A stretch of 64,000 bases of DNA from positions 1-64,000 of the forward strand of contig CAYSSK010000002.1 of the NCBI GenBank assembly GCA_964433645.1, in the 5' to 3' direction. The stretch is from Desulfofustis sp964433645 (GTDB lineage: Bacteria > Desulfobacterota > Desulfobulbia > Desulfobulbales > Desulfocapsaceae). This document shows positions 34,773 to 43,181 of the stretch, piece after piece. Made by a program: the position numbers and the translations under genes. Position 1 is the first letter of the stretch, and each line of letters begins with the position of its first letter. Below the pieces are notes generated by a model that did no database searches, was not told the origin of the DNA, and worked only from the letters and a program-made list of their open reading frames with translations.

Positions 34773-35948
34773 TCAGAGGGGGGCGGCGAGGCAGGATCGA
34801 TAGGCGCCATCGATAACCTCGTCGGTCGCATCATGCAGGCGCCAGATGCGCGCCTGCTCCCGGCAGTGGGCGACCAACTCGGGCAGTCGGTCCTCGGAGA
34901 TTCCCAGCGCAGCCAGTGAGCACGGGCAGCCGATGGCGATGAAGAATCGTTCGAACGCCTCGATCGTCAGAGCAGCGGCTTTCTCGTCGTCGGTTTCCCT
35001 GATCGCCCAGACCTGTCGCCCGAAGACTGCCAGTCGCCGCCGGACGGCAACTCCGCGAAACCTGAGCCAGCCGGGCAGCAATGCCGCCAGCCCGGCGCCA
35101 TGGGCGATGGACGGGTGGACCGACAGGGCGTGTTCAAGCAGATGCAGTTCCATCGCGATACGGCCGACGCCGGCAGAGGTCAAGCCCGACAACGCCAGCG
35201 ATGCCGCCCAGAGCATGGTCGCACGATCAACATACGAGCAGGGGGCGCTCTGCAGTCGCCGGCAGGTTGCCAACGTCGTCCGGCAGATGCCTTCGAGGAA
35301 TTGTTGCTGCAGCGGCGCTTCATCAAGCGCACCGGTCAGGTAGATTTCGAGACAATGCACGATGATGTCCACCGCTCCCCAGGCGGTCTGGTCCGGCGGT
35401 ACCGAAAATGTCAGCGACGGATCGACGAGGCTGACCCGCGGCAGCAGCAGACGGTGGGCAAAGCCAAATTTGCGCTGCTTTTCGTCGTGGGTCAGCACCA
35501 TGCCGCCGTTCATATCCGAGCCGGAGCCGGCGACGGTGGGAATGCAGATCAGCGGCAGGCTGCGCTGCACGCTTTTCTTGCCGGTAAAGCATTTCCAGAT
35601 ATCATGGCCGGCGCACACCCCGGCGGCGATCGCCTTGGCGGAATCGATCACCGATCCGCCGCCCACCGCGAGCACCGCGGTGCATGAGCTGTTTCGGGCG
35701 GTTTCGATGCCCCGATGAACATGGGAGAGCAGCGGGTTGGCCTGCACCGAGCCGTGTTCCGTAAAGCTGAGCCCCCCGTCTTTCAGCGCCGTGCAGATCC
35801 GTTGGTGCAATCCTGATTTCTTGATTGATTCACCCCCGTAGACAAGCAGGATCGGTCCGGCCCAGGGGGCCAGTTCCGATACCAGTGCGGCCAGAGCGTG
35901 ATGGCCGAAAATGACCTTGATCGGTTGGTGATAGACGAAATCACGCAT
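34773..35948 (-). CDS. Iron-containing alcohol dehydrogenase
   Basis: This 391-residue type-III dehydrogenase has the dinucleotide-binding GGGSVIDSAKAI and the TVAGSGSDMNG loop. The metal ligands occur as Asp and His in AVDIIVHCLE, His in HLLEHALS and His in AHGAGLAALLP. It would interconvert an alcohol and aldehyde with NAD(P)H. The GSGSDMN sequence differs slightly from the common GTGSE, which sets it toward the YqhD/BDH branch. The ATG overlaps the rsmA stop (TGATG), so it belongs to that operon and not to the convergent PrpD module. The substrate is unknown. Confidence 0.88.
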   Translation of the reverse strand: MRDFVYHQPIKVIFGHHALAALVSELAPWAGPILLVYGGESIKKSGLHQRICTALKDGGLSFTEHGSVQANPLLSHVHRGIETARNSSCTAVLAVGGGSVIDSAKAIAAGVCAGHDIWKCFTGKKSVQRSLPLICIPTVAGSGSDMNGGMVLTHDEKQRKFGFAHRLLLPRVSLVDPSLTFSVPPDQTAWGAVDIIVHCLEIYLTGALDEAPLQQQFLEGICRTTLATCRRLQSAPCSYVDRATMLWAASLALSGLTSAGVGRIAMELHLLEHALSVHPSIAHGAGLAALLPGWLRFRGVAVRRRLAVFGRQVWAIRETDDEKAAALTIEAFERFFIAIGCPCSLAALGISEDRLPELVAHCREQARIWRLHDATDEVIDGAYRSCLAAPL

Positions 35949-36835
35949 CACCGGGCCCCATCGTCAAGGGTGGCGGCCAGGCGCTGAAACTGCTCGACGC
36001 TGAGCGCCTCGCCGCGCACGGTCGGCGGCAGGCCGAGCGATTCGATGGCCTGGGAAAGGTGTTTCCGCACGTCCTCCCTGCCCGTCGATCCCCCGCCCGG
36101 TGCTGCTGTTCGTCCCTCCGCCGCCAGCAGGTTGTTGAGCAGCGTCTTGCGGCGGTTGGCAAAGGCGGCGCGAACCAGGTGCCGGACGTTCTTAAACAAG
36201 CGTTGATCCGGCTGCGGCTGAAAAAAACGGATACGAATCACCTGCGAATCGATTTTCGGCCTCGGATGGAACTGGCTGCGATCAAGGCTCATCAACCGCT
36301 CCACCCGGGCGCAACTGCCGAGCAGTACCGTCGGGATGCCGTAGGATTTGGTATTCGGCACGGCCTGGAGACGATCGGCCACTTCCTGTTGCAGCATGAC
36401 CACGACCTGATCGACGGACTCGCGCAACTCGATCAGACGAAAAATAAACGGATTGGAAATGGAATAGGGAAGATTGGCGATGATTTTCAGTTTGCCGGTT
36501 GGCGGCTTTTGCAGCAGCGACAGGTCGAGGCGAAGGATATCGCCATGGAGCAGCGTTACGTTTGGCGGCAATAGCTGCTGATCTTCGTGATAGCGCACCA
36601 GGCCCTGGTCGATTTCGATACCGGTAACCGCGGCTACGGTGTTGGCCAGAGGGATGGTCAGGGCGCCGAGACCGACCCCGACTTCGACGACCCGATCATC
36701 ACCGGTAAAGCCGGCGGCCGCGACGATCGCTTCGGCGGTGCTGCGGTGGATCAGGAAATTCTGACCAAGCCGTTTTGACGGTGCCAGGCGGTGATCGGCC
36801 AGCGTGTTCTTGACTGATGCAACTCGGTTTACCAT
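35948..36835 (-). CDS. rsmA: 16S rRNA (adenine1518-N6/adenine1519-N6)-dimethyltransferase
   Basis: This 295-residue KsgA-type enzyme dimethylates two adjacent adenosines at the 3' end of 16S rRNA. Clear motifs are KRLGQNFLIHRSTAEAIV, the SAM loop VVEVGVGLGALT and the catalytic motif ANLPYSISNPFIF, followed by FHPRPKIDSQVIRI. It lies 55 bases after tsaD on the same strand and overlaps the alcohol dehydrogenase downstream. rsmA and tsaD both act on RNA and are often near each other. Confidence 0.96.
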   Translation of the reverse strand: MVNRVASVKNTLADHRLAPSKRLGQNFLIHRSTAEAIVAAAGFTGDDRVVEVGVGLGALTIPLANTVAAVTGIEIDQGLVRYHEDQQLLPPNVTLLHGDILRLDLSLLQKPPTGKLKIIANLPYSISNPFIFRLIELRESVDQVVVMLQQEVADRLQAVPNTKSYGIPTVLLGSCARVERLMSLDRSQFHPRPKIDSQVIRIRFFQPQPDQRLFKNVRHLVRAAFANRRKTLLNNLLAAEGRTAAPGGGSTGREDVRKHLSQAIESLGLPPTVRGEALSVEQFQRLAATLDDGAR

Positions 36836-36890
36836 CTTTTACCGCCGGCGAGGTCCGGGAGAACAGAGAATCGAGCCGCACCAAAGAGAT

Positions 36891-37916
36891 TCATCGGGGT
36901 GGTGCTGAAACCGTGCCGAGTTGCGATCGGCTGAATACATCATCCGACCAGTTTCCCGGCCCCTTGTGTTGCAGCCATTTTCGGCCGGCGAAAGCGATCA
37001 TCGCCGCGTTGTCCGTGCAATGCGGCACCGCCGGCACATGGAGCCGGATGCCCGCCTCCCGGCAGCGATCGGTCATGTTCCTGCGCAAGGTCTCGTTGGC
37101 CGATACTCCGCCGCCCAGGACCAGAGAGGCGACACCCTGTTGTTCGACGGCACGCAGAGCTTTGCCGACCAGGACATCAACGACCGCCCGCTCGAATGAG
37201 GCGCAGAGGTCGGCGAGCAGGCGATCGTCCCGGTGGCCGCCGGCCTGCCGGTATTGGCTCAGAACGGCGGTTTTCAAACCGCTGAAACTGAAATCGAGTG
37301 AGCCCTCCTCAAGCCAGGCCCGAGGCAGGCTAAATCTCTCGGCATCTCCCCGGCGCGCGTAGCGCGAGATCACCGGGCCGCCGGGATAGCCGATGCCGAG
37401 CAGACGGGCGACTTTATCGAAGGCCTCGCCGGACGCATCGTCACGGGTGCGTCCGAGCAGGGTGAAGGTGAAGAAATCGTCGGCCCTGAACAGCGCGGTG
37501 GTCCCGCCGGAAACGATCAGGGCGAGATAGGGGAAGGTGGGTTTGATCGGTTCGAGAAAAGCCGAAAGCAGGTGGCCGGCCATGTGATCGACGCCGACAA
37601 ACGGCCGGTCGATGGTATAGGCAAGGGCCTTGGCGTAGGAAAAGCCGACCAGCAACGAACCGATCAGTCCCGGGCCCTGGGTGACGGCGATCAGATCGAG
37701 GTCATGCAGATCGAGTGCCGCACGGCGCAGCGCCTCGTCGACGACAACGGTGATGGCTTCCATGTGGTGCCGGGAGGCCAGTTCCGGAACCACGCCGCCG
37801 AAGCGGGCGTGGATGGTGTCCTGGCCGGATACCACGTTGGCACAAATGATATCGTCATCCTCGAGGACGGCGGCTGCGGTGTCGTCGCAGGAGCTTTCAA
37901 TACCGAGCGTAATCAT
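36891..37916 (-). CDS. tsaD: tRNA threonylcarbamoyladenosine transferase catalytic subunit
   Basis: This 341-residue TsaD/Kae1 protein transfers threonylcarbamoyl to tRNA A37. It begins ITLGIESSCDDTAAAVLEDD. The metal-binding histidines lie in the VDHMAGHLLSAFLE segment, followed by LIVSGGTTALF and SGEAFDKVARLLGIGYPGGP. The open frame continues 53 codons upstream into pheA. The ATG at 37916 is chosen because TGGAGA precedes it and the family start fits exactly. Its partner tsaE is at 7.5 kb. Confidence 0.96.
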   Translation of the reverse strand: MITLGIESSCDDTAAAVLEDDDIICANVVSGQDTIHARFGGVVPELASRHHMEAITVVVDEALRRAALDLHDLDLIAVTQGPGLIGSLLVGFSYAKALAYTIDRPFVGVDHMAGHLLSAFLEPIKPTFPYLALIVSGGTTALFRADDFFTFTLLGRTRDDASGEAFDKVARLLGIGYPGGPVISRYARRGDAERFSLPRAWLEEGSLDFSFSGLKTAVLSQYRQAGGHRDDRLLADLCASFERAVVDVLVGKALRAVEQQGVASLVLGGGVSANETLRRNMTDRCREAGIRLHVPAVPHCTDNAAMIAFAGRKWLQHKGPGNWSDDVFSRSQLGTVSAPPR

Positions 37917-37992
37917 CTGTCTCCATCGGGGTTCCGGGCCGGGTAGGGGGCGCAGCCGGACCCGGTCCGAAGTGGCTCGAAAGCGGCTGCAC

Positions 37993-39090
37993 TTACAGAT
38001 CGGTGGTCGTTTCGCCGCTGGTCGGATATGAGCCGAGCCATTCGAAATAGGAGCATTTGTTACGGATGCGCTCACATCCTCTTTTGATCCGGTCTTCTTC
38101 CATGTGCCCCATCATATCGAGAAAAAAGACGTATTGCCAGGTTTTGCCCTTGATCGGCCGTGATTCGATCTTGGCGAGGTTGATGCCTTCCTCGGACAAT
38201 ACGGTGAGGATCTTGTTCAAGGCACCGGGGCGATCAATAGTTCCGATCAGCAGTGACGTTCGATCATCGCCGCTGTATTCGGGCGATTTCGTGCCGATTA
38301 CCAGAAATCGGGTGGTGTTGCCTTGATAATCCTCGATCCCCTTGACGACGACTTGCAGTTCATAGGTTTTGATGGCCAGCGACGAGGCGATGGCGCCGAT
38401 ATTGGGATTATTTGCGGCCATCTGGGCGGCGGCGCTCGTCGAGAATACCGGCAGCGTCGGTATGGACGGCAGATTTTTCTTCAGCCACTCGCGGCATTGG
38501 GCCAGTGGCTGAGCGTGTGAGGCAACGGTCTGAATGTCTTCGATATTGCCCGATTTACAGACCAGGTTATGACTGATTTCCAGGCGTACTTCGCCGCAGA
38601 TCTTGACTCGGTATTTCATGAAGGAATCAAGGGTCGAGTAAACCGCGCCCTCGATGGAATTTTCAACCGGGACGATACCGTAGACGGTGCGGCCTTTTTC
38701 CACTTCGGCAAAGACCTCGTCGATCGACTCCATCGCTTTAAAGGCAGCTGCCTGGCCGAAATATTTGACTCCGGCCAGGTGGGTGAAGGTGGCTTCGGGG
38801 CCGAGATAGGCAACCTGGATCTTTTTCTGGGAGAGCCGGCAACTGGTTATGATTTCGTGAAAAATGGAACGCAGTGCCGGTTCCGGAAAAACGCCGCTGT
38901 TGGCTTTGATCAGCCGGGTATAGATTTCCCGCTCGCGGAGCGGGTCCCATTTAGCGCGTTTTTCCTCATCCTTGAGACGACCGATGGCCTTGGCACAATC
39001 GATCCGTTCCTTGAGCAGATCGAGGATAGTATCGTCGATGGTGTCAATTCTGGTTCTGATTCTATTGATTTCGGATGAATTGTCTGTCAT
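37993..39090 (-). CDS. pheA: Bifunctional chorismate mutase / prephenate dehydratase
   Basis: This 365-residue P-protein has an AroQ chorismate mutase domain (about residues 5-85) with KAIGRLKDEEKRAKWDPLRE. A prephenate dehydratase domain follows (AYLGPEATFTHLA, VYGIVPVENSIEGAVYSTLD, and the catalytic TRFLVIG). A C-terminal ACT domain (DRPGALNKILTVLSEEGINL, with ESRP) binds phenylalanine for feedback control. It makes phenylpyruvate from chorismate. It is the first gene of the minus-strand group that continues with tsaD, rsmA and the alcohol dehydrogenase. Confidence 0.96.
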   Translation of the reverse strand: MTDNSSEINRIRTRIDTIDDTILDLLKERIDCAKAIGRLKDEEKRAKWDPLREREIYTRLIKANSGVFPEPALRSIFHEIITSCRLSQKKIQVAYLGPEATFTHLAGVKYFGQAAAFKAMESIDEVFAEVEKGRTVYGIVPVENSIEGAVYSTLDSFMKYRVKICGEVRLEISHNLVCKSGNIEDIQTVASHAQPLAQCREWLKKNLPSIPTLPVFSTSAAAQMAANNPNIGAIASSLAIKTYELQVVVKGIEDYQGNTTRFLVIGTKSPEYSGDDRTSLLIGTIDRPGALNKILTVLSEEGINLAKIESRPIKGKTWQYVFFLDMMGHMEEDRIKRGCERIRNKCSYFEWLGSYPTSGETTTDL

Positions 39091-39306
39091 GGTAGGGCGG
39101 CAGATGACATGGATTGTTAACGGCGAAACCGCAGCGGTGTCTGATGTGGGCGCAAGGATTCATTATGTAGGTAAAAGAAGGATGTATGTCAAGGATTAAA
39201 AGGATGACCAGAGGGCGGGCCGGTTGCGGCAGGGGGGCTCCCGCCGGGTCCATGACGGTTACGATACGGGAGAAGTATCCCTGCAACGGGTCGGGTTGAA
39301 AGAAAG

Positions 39307-40479
39307 ATGACACGAAAAACGACAGAAAAAACCTACGCTGAAATCAATGCCAGAATCAAAGCCGGTAAGGCGGTGATCATGACCGCCGAGGAAATGGTCG
39401 GCATCGTCAGGGAAGAAGGACCCGAAGCGGCGGCACAGCGGGTCGACGTGGTGACGACCGGCACGTTCGCCCCGATGTGCTCCTCGGGTGCATTTCTCAA
39501 TTTCGGTCAATCGGTGCCGACCATCAAGGCATCCCAGGTCTGGTTCAACAAGGTACCGGCCTATGGTGGTCTGGCCGCGGTCGATTCCTATCTCGGGGCG
39601 ACCGAACCGTGCGAGGACGACCCGCTCAATAAGGTGTATCCCGGAGAATTCAAATACGGGGGCGGCCATGTTATCGAAGAGCTGCTCAAGGGCCAAACGA
39701 TTCTGCTCGAAGCCAAGGGCTACGGTACCGACTGTTATGCCGCGCGTAAATTGAAAAGGGAAGTTACGCTGGCCGATCTCCCCCATGCCCTGCTCTGTAA
39801 TCCTCGCAATGGCTATCAAAATTATAATTGTGCGGTCAATCTGTCCGATAAGGTGGTTTACACCTATATGGGCATGCTCAAACCGCACTGTCGCAATGCC
39901 ACCTATTGCAGTGCCGGAGAGTTGAGCCCCTTGCTCAACGACCCGCTCTATCGAACCATCGGCATCGGTACTCGGATTTTCCTCGGCGGCGGCATCGGCT
40001 ATGTGACCTGGCAGGGAACCCAGCACAAGCCGTCGGCGCCGCGCGGTGACAACGGAGTGCCCCGGCGGCCGGCCGGCACCTTGATGGTTCAGGGTGATCT
40101 GCACCAGATGCAGGCGGCCTGGCTGAAGGGGTTGTCGATCCTTGGCTATGGCTGTTCACTTGCGGTTGGCCTCGGCATTCCGATCCCTGTGCTCAACGCT
40201 GAAATCGCCGCGGCTACCGGGGTAAGCGATGCCGATATCTACACCCAGGTGGTCGATTATGGAAGCGACTATACGAACAATATAGCCAGGACGTACGGTG
40301 AGGTCAGTTACGCGGAACTGAAGAGCGGCACGATCACCATCAATGGCCTGACGGTTCCGACGGCGCCGTTGTCGAGCGTGGTCAAGGCACGGGAAATAGC
40401 TGAAATTTTGAAGCAATGGATGCGGCGCGGCCAGTTTCTGCTGCACGAACCGGCGCACCTGTTGCCCGGACCGCAGTGA
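39307..40479 (+). CDS. DUF39 homocysteine-biosynthesis protein (aspartate semialdehyde sulfurtransferase type)
   Basis: This 390-residue DUF39 protein belongs to the family shown in methanogens and sulfate reducers to convert aspartate semialdehyde plus sulfide to homocysteine. Conserved features include TGTFAPMCSSGAF (C58), KGYGTDCYAAR (C143) and FLGGGIGYVTWQGTQH. There is no fused CBS domain. The usual partner ferredoxin/NIL protein is not adjacent. Instead a LarE-like PP-loop sulfur-transfer gene starts five bases after the stop, which suggests a sulfur-handling pair. Confidence 0.87.
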   Translation: MTRKTTEKTYAEINARIKAGKAVIMTAEEMVGIVREEGPEAAAQRVDVVTTGTFAPMCSSGAFLNFGQSVPTIKASQVWFNKVPAYGGLAAVDSYLGATEPCEDDPLNKVYPGEFKYGGGHVIEELLKGQTILLEAKGYGTDCYAARKLKREVTLADLPHALLCNPRNGYQNYNCAVNLSDKVVYTYMGMLKPHCRNATYCSAGELSPLLNDPLYRTIGIGTRIFLGGGIGYVTWQGTQHKPSAPRGDNGVPRRPAGTLMVQGDLHQMQAAWLKGLSILGYGCSLAVGLGIPIPVLNAEIAAATGVSDADIYTQVVDYGSDYTNNIARTYGEVSYAELKSGTITINGLTVPTAPLSSVVKAREIAEILKQWMRRGQFLLHEPAHLLPGPQ

Positions 40480-40484
40480 GAGCA

Positions 40485-41279
40485 ATGGCCGATATCGTTG
40501 CGAAGAAATATCAAGAGCTGCTCGACCTGCTCCGTACCCTGCCCAAGCTGGCAGTCGCCTATTCCGGCGGCGTTGACTCGACGCTGCTCGGTCATGCAGC
40601 CTGCACGGCCAAGGGGCCGGAGCAGGTGCTGGTCCTGCTGGCGACCTCGTGCCTGCTGTCCCGGCAGACGATCGCCGGTGCCGAAAGCGTCATCACCTCC
40701 TTTTTTCCCGCCACGGCCCGGTTGCACCCGGTGGCTATCGATATGCTGACCGAGCGGACGTTCCGTGCCAATGACCGGCAGCGCTGCTATATCTGTAAAT
40801 CACGAATTTACGACGGGTTGCTCGCGGAAATGCAGCGCCTTGGTTTTTCAACTCTCGTTGACGGCACGAATCTCGACGATCTGCGGCAAACTCGGCCGGG
40901 CCTCAGGGCTCTTGAGAAACGGGGAATTCGGATGCCGCTGGTCGAAACCGGATTCACCAAGGCCGACATTCGTGCGACGGCGCGCCAGGTCCGGCTGCCC
41001 AACGCCGAGTTGCCGTCTAATTCCTGTCTGGCAACCCGGATTGCCACCGGCACCTTGATCAGTCGGGATCGACTCGCGGAGATCGAAGCGTGGGAAGATT
41101 TTCTGGGCGGCGCCGGATTTGCCGGATGTCGGGTCCGACCCAGGGGCGATTACCTCCAGTTGGAAGTGCAGCATATCCATTGGGACCGCCTGGCCGATCC
41201 CGTTGTGCGCAGCAAAATAGCCGCGTACTTTCAAGCAAAAGGATTTGCCACGGTGGTGGTCGATTTGGTCGGTCGGTGA
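40485..41279 (+). CDS. larE: LarE-like PP-loop sulfur transferase (three-cysteine type)
   Basis: This 264-residue protein has the PP-loop SGGVDST (residues 27-33) used to adenylate a carboxylate. Three cysteines are arranged as C101 and C104 (CYIC) plus C181 (PSNSCLATRI). In Lactiplantibacillus LarE only the last is present and is consumed as sulfur donor. The three-Cys variants, such as that of Thermotoga, bind a [4Fe-4S] cluster and act catalytically. No larA, larB or larC is nearby, and it sits right behind the DUF39 gene. It may therefore serve another sulfur-transfer role. The ATG at 40485 is chosen because a longer frame lies within DUF39. Confidence 0.85.
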   Translation: MADIVAKKYQELLDLLRTLPKLAVAYSGGVDSTLLGHAACTAKGPEQVLVLLATSCLLSRQTIAGAESVITSFFPATARLHPVAIDMLTERTFRANDRQRCYICKSRIYDGLLAEMQRLGFSTLVDGTNLDDLRQTRPGLRALEKRGIRMPLVETGFTKADIRATARQVRLPNAELPSNSCLATRIATGTLISRDRLAEIEAWEDFLGGAGFAGCRVRPRGDYLQLEVQHIHWDRLADPVVRSKIAAYFQAKGFATVVVDLVGR

Positions 41280-41449
41280 CGGTTTTGAGCAAAAACTTTG
41301 TATTCTTTACGTTTTTTGTGATTTAATTGTTGATTAAGGGGAATGATTCAATTATGCTATCCCCGTTTCTCGCCGAAAAGCCCGAAAATCAAGGGTTGTG
41401 GAGGTTTGCAAGGGGCCTTCGCTTTTGTGCAAAGTATGACTTTTTTCTT

Positions 41450-41478
41450 TTGACAATTGTTTTTTCTTTGATTAAAGC
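41450..41478 (+). promoter_or_regulatory. Possible sigma-70 promoter of the HU gene
   Basis: TTGACA at 41450-41455 is a perfect -35 box. TAAAGC at 41473-41478 is a weak -10 after a 17-base spacer. The surrounding region is unusually A/T-rich for this window. Confidence 0.35.
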
Positions 41479-41554
41479 ATCATACTCAAGGAGAGAGGGA
41501 ACAGCGCAATCGTTGCTGTTACTTAGCTAAGAACGAATCAGCAGGGAGGAATTC

Positions 41555-41827
41555 ATGAACAAAAAGGAACTGATTGAAAGTATCGCAGGAGCAGCCGAGA
41601 TCAGCAAAGCCGCAGCAGAGAAAGCTCTGAACGCGGCCATGGCAGCCGTTGCCGACGCTTTGAAGAAAGGCGACAAAGTTACCTTGGTTGGATTCGGAAC
41701 GTTCTCCGTTGCTAAGCGGGATGCTCGTACCGGACGCAACCCACAGACCGGCAAATCGATCAAAATTCCGGCTAAAAAGATTGCCAAATTCAAAGCAGGC
41801 AGTAAACTGTCCGACGCCATTAACTGA
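41555..41827 (+). CDS. HU-family nucleoid DNA-binding protein
   Basis: This 90-residue protein carries the family signature VGFGTFSVAKRDARTGRNPQ, including the beta-arm region that inserts in the DNA minor groove, and ends KFKAGSKLSDAIN. It bends and compacts DNA and helps replication and recombination. GGGAGGA precedes the ATG. It is a single gene with an A/T-rich promoter region upstream and a tRNA gene downstream. Homodimer or heterodimer state cannot be told from sequence. Confidence 0.97.
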   Translation: MNKKELIESIAGAAEISKAAAEKALNAAMAAVADALKKGDKVTLVGFGTFSVAKRDARTGRNPQTGKSIKIPAKKIAKFKAGSKLSDAIN

Positions 41828-41897
41828 GCAGACAGTAGGACATTCCTGGCAGGTTAAGAAAAGTTCCGTAAAGTTCTGGAATTCATTGAGCTGAAGT

Positions 41898-41974
41898 CGG
41901 GACGTGGCTCAGTCTGGTAGAGCACAGCGTTCGGGACGCTGGGGTCGGAGGTTCGAATCCTCTCGTCCCGACCA
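41898..41974 (+). tRNA. tRNA-Pro (anticodon CGG), CCA encoded
   Basis: A full cloverleaf can be folded. The acceptor arms are CGGGACG and CGTCCCG. The anticodon stem CAGCG/CGCTG carries the loop TTCGGGA, giving anticodon CGG for CCG proline codons. The T arm holds GGTTCGAATCC. The 3' end reads A-CCA in the genome. Confidence 0.96.
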
Positions 41975-42038
41975 TGAATGATAGCTGAATCAAAGAGAAT
42001 TATACGCGCACGTAACTTGATTAGCATGCTGGCAGGGT

Positions 42039-42075
42039 AAAAAGCCGCTCCCATCGGGAAGCGGCTTTTTCTTTT
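42039..42075 (+). terminator. Intrinsic terminator abutting the cbiD start
   Basis: AAAAGCCGCT and AGCGGCTTTT form a 10-base-pair stem with a 10-base loop (42040-42069), followed by a T-rich tract that runs into the cbiD ATG at 42076. It probably terminates tRNA-Pro or HU transcripts. It leaves no room for a normal ribosome-binding site for cbiD. Confidence 0.85.
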
Positions 42076-43161
42076 ATGAAAAACCGTCTTCGTTCAGGAT
42101 TTACCACCGGTGCCTGTGCCGCGGCGGCAGCCAAGGCTGCCGCCGCGGCACTCGTGGGCGAACAGCTTGTGGAAACGGTGGAGATACCGTTTCCCGACGG
42201 CGCGCGCTTTGTTTTTCCCGTCCTGTGGAGCAGGTTGACAGGGCGCGCCGGCGGTGCGGCGATTATCAAGGACGCCGGCGATGACCCCGACGTTACCAAT
42301 CGGGCAGAAATAGTTGCCTGGGTGCGCCGTCTTCCGCAGGCGGCCACTGCCGGTGAAGAGCAGGTCCACATCACCGGCGGGCGCGGCGTCGGTCGGGTTA
42401 CCAAACCCGGATTGGCGGTACCGGTCGGACAACCTGCCATTAACCCGGTACCGCTGCTGATGATCCGTGCCGCAGTCGGCGAAGTACTCGCTTCTGTCAG
42501 CCCGGACGGACGGGAACGATTCGAGGTATGCATTGAAGTGCCCGCCGGCGAACAGCTGGCCCGCAAGACGCTTAACCGGCGGCTCGGAATCGTCGGCGGG
42601 ATTTCTATTCTCGGGACCACCGGTATCGTTCGGCCAATTTCCGCCGAGGCCTGGACGGCAACCATAGCCGCTTCCATGGATGTTGCGGAAGCCACCGGTA
42701 TCAGAGAAATCGTTCTGTCAACCGGGAGAACGTCCGAACGGGCGGTGGAATCCCTTATCGGCGCAGCGGAAGAGGCGCTGGTGATGATGGGAGATTATCT
42801 CGACTTTTCCCTGCAGGAAGTGAGAAAACGATCATTTCGCCGGGTTCACATGGCAGCCATGTGGGCGAAATTGCTCAAAGGGGCCATGGGTATCGCCCAG
42901 ACCCACGTGCGGCACGGCATGCTGGAGGTGGCGGCGATTCGCCGGTTTTTCCGGCGGCACCGCGTGGCAGACGCGACACTCCAGGCCATCGGCCAGGCCC
43001 ATACGGCAAGAGAGGTGCTTGACATTCTTCTCCTGCGTCGCGAGACGGCGGTTATCGAGTTGATCTGCCGGCTGGCTCAACAACACTACGAGCAGCGATG
43101 CGGTGTGCCGGTGAGCATCTATCTGGTCGGCAGTGACGGCCGCATCCTGCATCGCACGTAG
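42076..43161 (+). CDS. cbiD: Cobalt-precorrin-5B (C1)-methyltransferase
   Basis: This 361-residue enzyme methylates C1 in the anaerobic cobalamin route. The start LRSGFTTGACAAAAAKAAAA and the motifs GGRGVGRVTKPGL, AINPVPLLMI and ISILGTTGIVRP are typical. The later STGRTSE segment is also typical. It begins immediately after a terminator-like hairpin with no visible Shine-Dalgarno sequence. It may be leaderless, read from an upstream transcript that escapes termination, or regulated by the hairpin. It heads the second cobalamin island (cbiD, cbiET, cbiF). Confidence 0.95.
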   Translation: MKNRLRSGFTTGACAAAAAKAAAAALVGEQLVETVEIPFPDGARFVFPVLWSRLTGRAGGAAIIKDAGDDPDVTNRAEIVAWVRRLPQAATAGEEQVHITGGRGVGRVTKPGLAVPVGQPAINPVPLLMIRAAVGEVLASVSPDGRERFEVCIEVPAGEQLARKTLNRRLGIVGGISILGTTGIVRPISAEAWTATIAASMDVAEATGIREIVLSTGRTSERAVESLIGAAEEALVMMGDYLDFSLQEVRKRSFRRVHMAAMWAKLLKGAMGIAQTHVRHGMLEVAAIRRFFRRHRVADATLQAIGQAHTAREVLDILLLRRETAVIELICRLAQQHYEQRCGVPVSIYLVGSDGRILHRT

Positions 43162-43181
43162 CTGAAAGAGAGGAGCAGCCA

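Noticed and set aside
40416..40484. Longer N terminus for the LarE-like protein
   Set aside because: The extra 23 codons lie inside the DUF39 gene, and the PP-loop spacing fits the ATG at 40485.
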